Assembly (NCBI GenBank): GCA_964424125.1
Contig: CAYRHS010000092.1
Location: 1-12,307, forward strand
Length of the DNA: 12,307 nucleotides
Source of the DNA: CAYRHS01 sp964424125
GTDB lineage: Bacteria; Actinomycetota; Acidimicrobiia; IMCC26256; JAOSJL01
Reading direction: 5' to 3'
The translations under genes were made by a program, and so were the position numbers. Of this stretch, positions 1-5,965 are shown piece after piece (positions within the stretch are counted from its first letter, which is position 1; the number at the start of each line of letters is the position of its first letter). The notes under the pieces are model-generated. The model was not told where the DNA came from. It searched no databases and saw only the letters and a program-made list of their open reading frames with translations.

Positions 1-419
1 AGATCTACGACATACGCGTCGGACTCATCGCGATCCGGTTTCGTGAGGTGGGCCAGGACATCGGCGCTGAGCTCGACGCGGTGCGATCCCGGCTCGCGGC
101 GCTCGAATCGGCTCTCGAAGCCCACCTTTCTGCTGAGGAAGAGGAGCTCATCCCCCAGTGCGAGAGCCTCGCCGTCGATGAGCAGATCGATCTGGTAACC
201 CGCATGGTCAGCCAAACACCCGATTGGATCGCACCGCACCTCACGCCGTGGTTGGTCCGCATGATCGCCCTCGATCACCAGGTTCATCTGCTCGACGCCT
301 GGTCGAACACGCTCGCGTCGGAGGCCTTCGCCGCGAAAGCAAGAGCGATACAAGAGGGCATGCCAGCAGCGGACTGGCAGGCGCTCCGCGAGCGCGTCGC
401 GGCGCTCGCGGCTACCTGA
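1..419 (+). CDS. Hemerythrin-like domain protein, C-terminal part (5' end outside window)
   Basis: The reading frame is open from base 3 and ends with TGA at 417-419. A GTG at 48 could be read as a start, but codons before it (3-47) look equally protein-like, so the gene probably begins upstream of the window. The visible part is helical, with a HLSAEEEELIP segment near 145-177 that resembles the HxxxE...LxP helix of hemerythrin/HHE domains, which bind a di-iron centre through His and Glu. Later histidines (HLTPWL, DHQVHLL) lie in a second helical stretch typical of the C-terminal extension in actinobacterial members. By family these are cytoplasmic sensors of O2, NO or redox state, or iron-handling proteins. 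The first metal-binding helices are not visible, so the assignment rests on one motif and overall helix pattern; another helical bundle is possible. Confidence 0.5.
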   Translation, partial: IYDIRVGLIAIRFREVGQDIGAELDAVRSRLAALESALEAHLSAEEEELIPQCESLAVDEQIDLVTRMVSQTPDWIAPHLTPWLVRMIALDHQVHLLDAWSNTLASEAFAAKARAIQEGMPAADWQALRERVAALAAT

Positions 420-500
420 GCGACCCTGACCGTGCGCGGGTCCGGCGCGCTGCCGACCACCCGGAGGGCTCTCCGGCCGATCCTCGGCCCCAACCTCGCT

Positions 501-523
501 TCGCGACCGTGGTTCGGTCGTGA
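501..523. terminator. Stem-loop downstream of the hemerythrin-like gene
   Basis: Bases 501-509 pair with 515-523 (TCGCGACCG against CGGTCGTGA, including one G-T pair) around a 5-base loop TGGTT. It lies about 80 bases after the stop at 419. There is no T-run, so it is at best a terminator-like hairpin of the kind often seen after genes in GC-rich genomes. Confidence 0.35.
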
Positions 524-685
524 GGTCCTCCAAACGGTTGCGTCACCACCGAGGCGCAACCGGGGAAGCGAGAAGCTCCCCCCTCTCCCCTTCACACTTC
601 CCGGGTGCCGCACCACCAGCGGGGTGGCCGTCGCTGTCGCAAGCTGACCGGCCGTCGTGAGGCGTGGGTCGCGAGCGCGCGGAGA

Positions 686-711
686 AGCCCCGGGCGCGAA
701 GGCCCGGGGCT
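686..711 (+). terminator. Strong GC-rich terminator-like hairpin
   Basis: A perfect 10-bp stem (AGCCCCGGGC at 686-695, GCCCGGGGCT at 702-711) closes a 6-base loop GCGAAG. It is followed by the pyrimidine-rich TCTCCCTT, a degenerate T-tract typical of intrinsic terminators in high-GC actinobacteria. It is the most stable structure in the 520-bp gap before the SRPBCC gene and insulates that gene from upstream transcription. Confidence 0.6.
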
Positions 712-781
712 CTCCCTTGGAACGCCAGTCCCTTGGGGGAACGAGACGGCGCCTCCCGCGGCACCAACCTCGATCGGCCCG

Positions 782-889
782 GTGCCTGTTCCCAGATGAT
801 CGACTAGGCCGATGGCGATTTAAGAGCCAGACGGTTACCGGTAGATGAAGCCACAGGGATGCGGCTTTGAGTCCCGACCCCAAAGGCAC
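782..889 (+). ncRNA. Possible structured leader RNA with pseudoknot upstream of the SRPBCC gene
   Basis: Visible pairings are a closing stem (GTGCCT 782-787 with AGGCAC 884-889), a small hairpin (TGGC 813-816 with GCCA 826-829), and a hairpin AAGCC 848-852 with GGCTT 863-867. The loop of the last contains GGGA (856-859), complementary to TCCC at 872-875, giving an H-type pseudoknot. The segment is less GC-rich than its surroundings and ends 50 bases before the start at 940, where a riboswitch or attenuator would sit. I cannot match it to a named RNA class. Short stems arise easily by chance, so this is a hypothesis. Confidence 0.22.
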
Positions 890-939
890 GGCGGGAAAGA
901 GCGCCCGAGTGTGACCCGCTGCTCGGCGGCTCATCGTCC

Positions 940-1413
940 GTGAAGATCGGTACTGTCTCACCCGTGCGGGGGTCGGTCACGGTGCACATGTCGGCGCCAC
1001 CCGAGCGGATCTGGGAGCTCGTCAGCGACGCGACCCGGATCGGCGAGTACAGCCCCGAGACATTCGAGGCCGAGTGGCTCGACGACGCCACCGGCCCTGC
1101 CGTGGGTGCACGGTTTCGCGGCCATGTGAAGCGCAACGGCATCGGCCCCACGTACTGGACGACGTGCACGATCCTCGCCTGTGAACCCGGACGCGAGTTC
1201 GCCTTCGGCGTCGGCGTCGGCAAGCGCGTGGCGAACACGTGGCGTTACGTTCTCGAGCCCGCCGGCGACGGCACCGACGTGACCGAGTCGTTCGAGCTCA
1301 CACCGACCGTAGGGACGCGCGTCTATTGGGCCCTGCTCGGCTGGGCACGCGGCCGCACCAATCGCAACGGCATGCGCACCACGCTCGAACGCATCAAAGC
1401 CGAGGTCGAATAG
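940..1413 (+). CDS. SRPBCC (START/polyketide-cyclase-like) family protein
   Basis: The 157-residue protein fits a small helix-grip SRPBCC fold. It opens with a strand (SVTVHMSAPPERIWELVSD) in which the APPERIWELVSD helix is the classic start of these domains. A strand-turn region with G-x-RFRGHVKRNG follows, then TTCTILACEPGREFAFGV and WRYVLEPAGDGTDVTESFEL, and a long C-terminal helix (NRNGMRTTLERIKAEVE). Family members bind hydrophobic ligands or act as cyclases, hydrolases or lipid carriers; nothing here fixes the ligand. The start is uncertain: GTG at 940 gives the longest form, while GTG 964 and ATG 988 are in frame and ATG 988 lies just before the first helix. It stands alone on the + strand, preceded by a long non-coding stretch. 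Confidence 0.8.
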   Translation: MKIGTVSPVRGSVTVHMSAPPERIWELVSDATRIGEYSPETFEAEWLDDATGPAVGARFRGHVKRNGIGPTYWTTCTILACEPGREFAFGVGVGKRVANTWRYVLEPAGDGTDVTESFELTPTVGTRVYWALLGWARGRTNRNGMRTTLERIKAEVE

Positions 1414-1494
1414 CGCGCACGAGGTCCGTGTCCTGTTCCGCGGGCGACCGCAAACTGCGAGAGGATCGCGGTTCGCGACTCGACGCCCACCGTC

Positions 1495-1506
1495 TCACTC
1501 GAGTGA
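1495..1506. repeat. 12-bp perfect palindrome
   Basis: TCACTCGAGTGA is a perfect inverted repeat. It contains the stop codon of the minus-strand SixA-like remnant and lies about 80 bases after the SRPBCC gene. It could be a protein-binding site or chance; no partner repeat is visible. Confidence 0.3.
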
Positions 1507-1791
1507 TAACGTTCCGCGCTCGACGACGAGGATCACGCCAACACCCTCCGGGTGATCCTGCACCGCTTCACGAGCCGCTCCAGTGTGCGGCCACGGCCGC
1601 CGATGCCACACTCCCGGCCGCTCTTCCGTGCCGAAGACGCAAACCGAATGCACCTGCGAGGACGCGACGATGACGAACCTGGTGCGTCGGTTCCGCGACG
1701 ACATCGATACCTTGGTGAGCTCCGCAAGACGAGCCGGCTCGTTCCGGCTCGACTTGGCGTGTCGCAGTAGGAACAGCGTGGAGATGAGGAC
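1495..1791 (-). pseudogene. Remnant of a SixA-type phosphohistidine phosphatase gene
   Basis: On the minus strand the frame reads STLFLLRHAKSS (core at 1747-1770), the signature N-terminus of SixA-like histidine phosphatases, whose RHA/RHG histidine is the phospho-acceptor. Downstream, weaker matches to the family order follow: FVIVASSQVHSV resembles the second strand (usually VLCSSARRARET). A neighbouring frame reads LERLVKR, where the family has its 'LL..LR' helix. The end reads DHPEGVGVILVVERGTLSLE, where the family has 'VLVVGHNPGL'. The second catalytic His of GHNP is lost, the frame changes at least once or twice, and the whole is about 97 codons against about 160 in the family. No good start codon is seen. 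I read it as a decayed, partly deleted gene divergent from the gene at 1898. Chance similarity cannot be excluded. Confidence 0.42.
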
Positions 1792-1897
1792 CGTGCTGTC
1801 AGCTACGGGCCGTTCCGGGCGGCGGAGAGGAGTACTGTCCAGCGGCGCGCAGTCGTCCGAGTGACGCGATTCCGCGGGATCGCGCGGGGGATGCGAC

Positions 1898-3232
1898 ATG
1901 GCCGAGATGCCCGAGACGAGCTACGCGAAGACCGAGGACGGCGTGCACATTGCCTACCAGGTCTTCGGCGAGGGTCCGGTCGACCTGGTCATGGTCCCCG
2001 GCTTCATCTCCCACCTCGAGCAGAGCTGGGAGTCACCCGCGTTCGCTCACCTGCATCGCCGCCTCGGATCGTTCGCGCGCGTCATCACCTTCGACAAGCG
2101 CGGAACCGGCCTGTCGGACCGCACCGGGTCGCTGCCCGACGTCGACCAACGGATGCTCGACGTCCTCGCGGTCATGGATGACGCCGGCAGCGACCGCGCG
2201 GCGCTGCTTGGGATCTCCGAGGGCGGCTCGATGGCGATCGTGTTCGCGGCCACGCATCCCGAGCGCACCCGAGCCCTCGTCCTGTACGGGGCGTACGCCA
2301 AGCCGACTCGAGGTCCGGACCACGCGATCGGCATGACCCCCGAGGAGCTCGAGGAGCTCGGTGCGTACCTCGAGTCCCGATGGGGCAGCGGGGTGGGCTT
2401 GGCGGCGTGGGCACCCAGCCTCGCCGAGGACGGAGAGGCGAGGCAGTGGTGGGCCCGCCTCCAGCGGCTATCGGCCAGCCCGGGCGCGGCCCGGGAGCTC
2501 ATCACGTCCTACAACAACATCGACGCGCGCCCTGCGCTCCCAATCGTGCAGGCCCCTACGCTCGTCGTCCATCGGACGGAGGACCGGATGATCCCGGTCG
2601 AGCACGGCCGGGAGATCGCCGAGGCGATCGAGGGTGCTCGACTCGTGGAGTTCCCCGGCGAGGACCACCTGCTCGCGACGACGAACTGCGACCTGATCGT
2701 GGACGAGATCGCCGAGTTCCTCACCGGAATGATGCCGGCGCACGAGCCGGACCGGGTGCTGGCCACGGTGCTCTTCACCGACATCGTCGGGTCGACCGAA
2801 CGGGCAGGCGAGGTCGGCGATCGGCGCTGGCGGGAGATACTCGACGCCCACGACCGGCTCGTGGCGCGTCAAGTACACCGGCACGCGGGGCGGGTGGTGA
2901 AGAGCACCGGCGACGGAATCCTGGCCGTGTTCGACGGGCCGACCCGTGGCGTTCGCGCGGCTCGCGCCATCACCGACGGGTCGGCGGGTGTGGGCGTCGA
3001 GGTGCGGGCGGGTCTCCACACTGGCGAGATCGTCGACCGGGGCGACGACGTAGCCGGCATCGCCGTGCATGTCGCGTCCCGCGTGTCAGCGGCCGCTTCG
3101 GGCGGTGAGGTGCTGGTCTCGCGGACCCTCGTCGATCTGGTCGCCGGCTCGGACCTGGACTTCGTCGATCGCGGGGAACACGAGCTGAAGGGCGTCGCCG
3201 GCGCGTGGCGCCTCTTCGCGGTCGTGGCCTGA
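1898..3232 (+). CDS. Alpha/beta-hydrolase fused to class III adenylate/guanylate cyclase domain
   Basis: The protein has 444 residues and two domains. Residues 1-280 are an alpha/beta hydrolase: oxyanion-side VPGFISH (33-39), nucleophile elbow G-I-S-E-G with Ser107, acid Asp229 (TEDRMIP) and His257 (GEDHLLA), a complete triad. Residues 285-444 are a class III cyclase: FTDIVGST with metal Asp295, KSTGDG with Lys335 and metal Asp339, and the AGIAVHVASRV helix with Arg395. The transition-state Asn is replaced by His391, a variant I recall from this fused actinobacterial subfamily. Lys335 suggests ATP as substrate. The hydrolase may act as a small-molecule sensor or esterase controlling cyclic-nucleotide output; that link is inference. 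The ATG at 1898 follows a purine-rich GGGGGATG, a good ribosome-binding site. No membrane segment is visible, so it is probably cytosolic. Confidence 0.93.
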   Translation: MAEMPETSYAKTEDGVHIAYQVFGEGPVDLVMVPGFISHLEQSWESPAFAHLHRRLGSFARVITFDKRGTGLSDRTGSLPDVDQRMLDVLAVMDDAGSDRAALLGISEGGSMAIVFAATHPERTRALVLYGAYAKPTRGPDHAIGMTPEELEELGAYLESRWGSGVGLAAWAPSLAEDGEARQWWARLQRLSASPGAARELITSYNNIDARPALPIVQAPTLVVHRTEDRMIPVEHGREIAEAIEGARLVEFPGEDHLLATTNCDLIVDEIAEFLTGMMPAHEPDRVLATVLFTDIVGSTERAGEVGDRRWREILDAHDRLVARQVHRHAGRVVKSTGDGILAVFDGPTRGVRAARAITDGSAGVGVEVRAGLHTGEIVDRGDDVAGIAVHVASRVSAAASGGEVLVSRTLVDLVAGSDLDFVDRGEHELKGVAGAWRLFAVVA

Positions 3233-3246
3233 CGTCCTCAGTGTGA

Positions 3247-4522
3247 CGCCTGCGTCCCGACTCCGCCGGCGACTACCGCACTCGGACTGACGACGGCCGC
3301 CCCCTGCTTGCAAAGCATTCCTGGAATCTCATTCGCTCGCGCGTGAAGGCGATGCACCCCAACAAGCCGGAGCTGCATCTGCCTCCCGAACCCATGCGCC
3401 GCCATCACTACCTGTATGGACGGAACCGCTATCTCATCGCGCCGGGCGTGCTCGAGAAGCTCGGCGACCTCCACCGCACGCTCGCGGCTCGGCAAGCCAA
3501 CGAGATCGGGCTCCTCGATCCGAACGGTCCCGGCTCGTTCACGCACCCTCACCGCAGCCGGCTGCTCTACGGCGACGGCAAAGTCGTCACTCCCCTCTTT
3601 AAGGCCAAGCCCGGAGACACCCGCGGCGACCCGCGCACCGGCGAGATCCGACCCGCGCGCCATGAACCCGACGCGGGGCTGCACTTCGAGGGCACCGGCG
3701 AGACTGCTTGGGGAACCAAGTTCGTCCTCATCGCCGCCCGCGGTGAACCCGAACACAGCCGGATGATCCTGAACTTCGAACACGTCGGACCCGGGTGCCG
3801 AAGCCAGCGTGGCGCTCGGCTGCATCGAACGACTCGCACCGCACGCTCCTGGCGCAATCGGCGCCGTCTACGACACCGCGTTCCGCGGGACGCACCACCA
3901 GAAGCTGCTCCGCAAGCTCGGACTGCTTCCCATCAACAGGGTCACCGCCGCCAAGGCCGGCGCCACCAAGCCCCGACGGGCCGCAGGCCGACGAGTCGAG
4001 AAGACCATTCGCATCGAAGACAAGGTCATGCAGCTCCCCAACGGCCAACACACCACGATCACGCTCTACGCCCGCGGCGGTGCCATCGGGATCGGCCGCC
4101 TCGACGACCGCGGCCAGATCCACTTCATCGAGCTCCGCCGAGTCCGGACCCACCGCACCAAGGACAAATCCAACCGGTACCGCTGGTACAACCACTACGC
4201 GCTTCCCGAGGAGTACGGCGGCAAGACGATCACCGTCCGGCTCCACGGAACCGCCGAAGACGAAGCACGCCGGCTCAACCGCCCGGAGAACGTCCGACCG
4301 ATCCCGCCTTCGGACCCCGACTTCACTGCGCTCTTCCGGCAACGCAACGACGCAGAGTCGATCAACCGGGCGCTCGACGACACGCTCTACCTCCGGCGAG
4401 CCCACAGCCTCGGCCATCGCCGCCAGCTCGTGAACCTCTTGGGCTACGCGCTGATGGTCAACTCACTCGCGCTGCACCGCCACCGACGACGAGCGCCCGA
4501 CCGGCTGGCGACAGCCGCCTGA
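3247..4522 (+). pseudogene. DDE transposase-like gene, 5' truncated and frameshifted
   Basis: Two adjacent frames join into one protein. The first (about 3295-3786) reads RPLLAKHSWNLIRSRV, MHPNKPELHLPPEP and HYLYGRNRYL. The second (about 3786-4522) reads DPGAEASVALGCIERL through RNDAESINRALDDTLYL to NLLGYALMVNSLALHRHRR. Acidic residues in DDE-like contexts are Asp in YGDGKVV (3574-3576), Asp in VYDTAFRG (3872-3874) and Glu in NDAES (4354-4356). The frames switch near 3781-3795, where one extra G in GTCGGACCCG would explain the break; a +1 shift is not the usual programmed -1 of insertion sequences. Protein-like codons begin before the first possible starts (GTG 3343, ATG 3352), and an in-frame stop sits at 3244, so the N-terminus appears lost. 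I see no terminal inverted repeats and cannot name the IS family. Confidence 0.6.
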
Positions 4523-4605
4523 GCTCCCGGAGCCCAGCCAAACAAGAGTCCGGCGCGCTCCGACACCGCAGAAGAGGCCCCAACGGCCAGCGATTCGGCT
4601 AAGTA

Positions 4606-4619
4606 CGGGCCGGAGCCCG
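4606..4619. terminator. Short GC hairpin after the transposase-like gene
   Basis: CGGGC (4606-4610) and GCCCG (4615-4619) form a 5-bp stem around CGGA, about 85 bases after the stop at 4522. There is no T-tract. The rest of 4523-4644 shows no coding signal. Confidence 0.25.
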
Positions 4620-4644
4620 GTAGATTCACCAACGAACGACGCGC

Positions 4645-4699
4645 CGAGAACCGCAGCCAGCAGTTTTCGACCGCGTTTTCGACATGCCCCGCCCCCGTA
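4645..4699. repeat. Left copy of a 55-base duplicate flanking the N gap (contig end)
   Basis: This 55-base stretch runs exactly to the first N and is identical to 4800-4854 directly after the gap. Its last 9 bases (GCCCCCGTA) are the 5' end of the tRNA completed in the right-hand copy. See the gap entry: this is best read as the shared end of two contigs. Confidence 0.9.
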
Positions 4700-4799
4700 N
4701 NNNNNNNNNNNNNNNNNNNNNNNNNNNNNNNNNNNNNNNNNNNNNNNNNNNNNNNNNNNNNNNNNNNNNNNNNNNNNNNNNNNNNNNNNNNNNNNNNNN
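4700..4799. other. 100-N scaffold gap with overlapping contig ends
   Basis: Exactly 100 undetermined bases, a placeholder length used by scaffolding software. The 55 bases before and after are the same and each abuts the gap, as when two contigs share one assembly k-mer (55 is a common k). The true sequence is most simply obtained by overlapping the copies, giving a single tRNA and no missing bases. A real repeat at an assembly branch is the alternative. Confidence 0.85.
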
Positions 4800-4854
4800 C
4801 GAGAACCGCAGCCAGCAGTTTTCGACCGCGTTTTCGACATGCCCCGCCCCCGTA
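4800..4854. repeat. Right copy of the 55-base duplicate (contig start)
   Basis: Identical to 4645-4699 and begins right after the last N. It contains two short direct repeats of GTTTTCGAC (inside 4819-4838) upstream of the tRNA and the first 9 bases of the tRNA itself. Confidence 0.9.
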
Positions 4855-4921
4855 GCTCAGGGGAGAGAGCACCGGTTTCCTAAACCGGGTGTCGCAGGTT
4901 CGAATCCTGCCGGGGGCGCCA
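4846..4921 (+). tRNA. tRNA-Arg (anticodon CCT)
   Basis: A full cloverleaf of 76 bases including an encoded CCA. The acceptor stem is GCCCCCG (4846-4852) with CGGGGGC (4911-4917). The D arm is GCTC/GAGC with an 8-base loop containing GGGG. The anticodon stem CCGGT/ACCGG encloses the loop TTCCTAA, giving anticodon CCT, which reads AGG (Arg). The variable loop is GTGTC, the T arm GCAGG-TTCGAAT-CCTGC, the discriminator G4918 and the CCA 4919-4921. All stems are perfectly paired. The first 9 bases also end the left contig at 4691-4699. Confidence 0.97.
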
Positions 4922-4949
4922 GCACGGCACTGCGAACGTCGGGGGTCGA

Positions 4950-4969
4950 GCGGCGCCGGTGGGCGCCGC
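4950..4969. terminator. Bidirectional hairpin between tRNA-Arg and the COQ4-like gene
   Basis: A perfect 8-bp stem GCGGCGCC (4950-4957) / GGCGCCGC (4962-4969) with tetraloop GGTG. It sits between the tRNA end (4921) and the stop of the convergent minus-strand gene (4972), so it could end transcription from both sides. There is no clear T-tract on either strand. Confidence 0.5.
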
Positions 4970-4971
4970 AG

Positions 4972-5856
4972 TCACCCGCTCCGTGGCGGGATGCCGCAGT
5001 CGGCGCGCACGGCCTCGAGCGGATCCTCGGCGCGCGCCAGGTGGTCAATGGCCTGGAAGTCGGTCGTGCACTGCGCGCCCCGCACGAAGGCCTCCGCGAG
5101 CTCGGCGGCCGCGCCCGGCCGGTCGACGGCGCCGACCCTGGCCGTGATCCCGGGGAAGTCGGCCATCCCCACCTCGTAAAGGGACAGCGACGCCACGAGC
5201 GCGGAGAAATGGTGCTCGAAACCGGCGGCGCTCGTGAGCATGGCCTGGAGGGCGAGCTCGCCGGGCGCGTCCGGTTCGTAGCCCGCGAGCACGTGACTGA
5301 AGTCGTGGGCGACGAGGCCGACGTCGCCGCCACCCTCCTCGCCCGGGAACTGCAATTGCCAGCGTTCGTGGAACTCGAAGTACGCGCGCCCGAGGCTCCC
5401 CGCGGGGCAGTTGCCGAGCGCCCGCAATCGGGCACCGAGCGCAGGGTCCGCGGCGCGCACGCTCGGCTCGATGGTGGACTCTTCCCGGAACCGGCTCCAG
5501 TCCTTCATGATCTCGGCCCGCTTGTCCATAAGCGCGTCACGCCCGACGGCGAGCAGCGGTTGGTCGACTGCGAGAGCCCGCGCGTACTCCTCCACGCGGT
5601 CGGCTTGGGCGGGAACGGCCGGATGACGGCAGAACTCGACGACGACGAGCAGGTCCACGATGCGACGACGGTCCCGCTCGTCGATGGCGGCAGCGAGGCC
5701 GACGGCATCGAGTGGATCGAGCGTGGCGACGTCGGCGTCGACGCCGAAGTAGCCGTGCAGCAGATTCTTGATCAGACCCTGCTGCTCGGGTGTCGGGCCG
5801 TCCCCGACGCCGGCTGCTCCCAGCAACCCACGTGCGATAGTGAGGGCATCCGTCAC
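4972..5856 (-). CDS. COQ4-family (ubiquinone biosynthesis Coq4-like) protein
   Basis: About 294 residues. The diagnostic HDxxHx11E motif of COQ4 proteins is intact: HDFSHVLAGY (HDFSH codons at 5293-5307, residues 184-188), eleven residues, then Glu of PGELALQAM (residue 200). This motif binds a divalent metal, and in eukaryotic COQ4 is tied to C1 decarboxylation/hydroxylation of the coenzyme Q ring. The preceding segment (LGRAYFEFHERWQLQF) fits the helix ahead of the motif, and the helical C-terminus matches the family. I chose GTG 5856 because protein-like sequence (DALTIARGLLGAA) begins there; a longer frame to 5985 would run into the divergent permease gene, and GTG 5880 is another option. 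No quinone-pathway neighbours are present and most actinobacteria make menaquinone, so the substrate is open. Confidence 0.82.
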   Translation of the reverse strand: MTDALTIARGLLGAAGVGDGPTPEQQGLIKNLLHGYFGVDADVATLDPLDAVGLAAAIDERDRRRIVDLLVVVEFCRHPAVPAQADRVEEYARALAVDQPLLAVGRDALMDKRAEIMKDWSRFREESTIEPSVRAADPALGARLRALGNCPAGSLGRAYFEFHERWQLQFPGEEGGGDVGLVAHDFSHVLAGYEPDAPGELALQAMLTSAAGFEHHFSALVASLSLYEVGMADFPGITARVGAVDRPGAAAELAEAFVRGAQCTTDFQAIDHLARAEDPLEAVRADCGIPPRSG

Positions 5857-5915
5857 GGCGAGAACGGTACCGATCCGCACCGCCCCGGTGTCCGTGACGG
5901 GCCCAGCGTGACGAC

Positions 5916-5945
5916 CTCGGGCGACTGCCACTACCCGGGCCCGAG
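5916..5945. promoter_or_regulatory. Inverted repeat in the divergent COQ4-like / FTR1 promoter region
   Basis: CTCGGGC (5916-5922) and GCCCGAG (5939-5945) are exact inverted repeats 16 bases apart. They lie in the roughly 110-bp region between the minus-strand start at 5856 and the permease ATG at 5966. It could be an operator or an mRNA hairpin ahead of the permease. No known iron-regulator box is evident. Confidence 0.25.
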
Positions 5946-5965
5946 CACACGGGGGCGGAGCACAC

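Larger units (their letters stand above)
420..939. other. 520-bp intergenic region without a supported gene
   Basis: No open frame here reads like a real protein: translations in all frames are Arg/Pro/Ser-rich, as expected for GC-rich non-coding DNA. The region holds the two hairpins at 501-523 and 686-711, and an AT-richer stretch at about 782-889 that may form a structured leader for the gene starting at 940. Confidence 0.55.

Noticed and set aside
782..889. c-di-GMP (GEMM) riboswitch or degenerate tRNA
   Set aside because: On the minus strand GGGACTCAAAGCC resembles the GGGACGCAAAGCC block of GEMM RNAs, and the reverse complement of 813-829 resembles a Lys anticodon arm. The remaining conserved parts of either class are absent, and the downstream gene is on the other strand from that match.
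284..961. Long minus-strand open frame over the hemerythrin-like gene and intergenic DNA
   Set aside because: Composition is Arg/Ser/Gly-rich with no recognisable motif, and it lies antisense to a better-supported frame. Long stop-free frames are expected in GC-rich DNA.
3743..3806. Programmed ribosomal frameshift in the transposase-like gene
   Set aside because: The required change is +1, no X-XXY-YYZ slippery heptamer is evident at the junction, and the gene also lacks its N-terminus, so damage or error is more likely.
4645..4854. Attachment-site or direct-repeat duplication at the tRNA
   Set aside because: Integrative elements usually copy the 3' end of the tRNA, whereas the duplicated 55 bases cover its 5' flank and first 9 bases and abut exactly on Ns. 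An assembly overlap is simpler.
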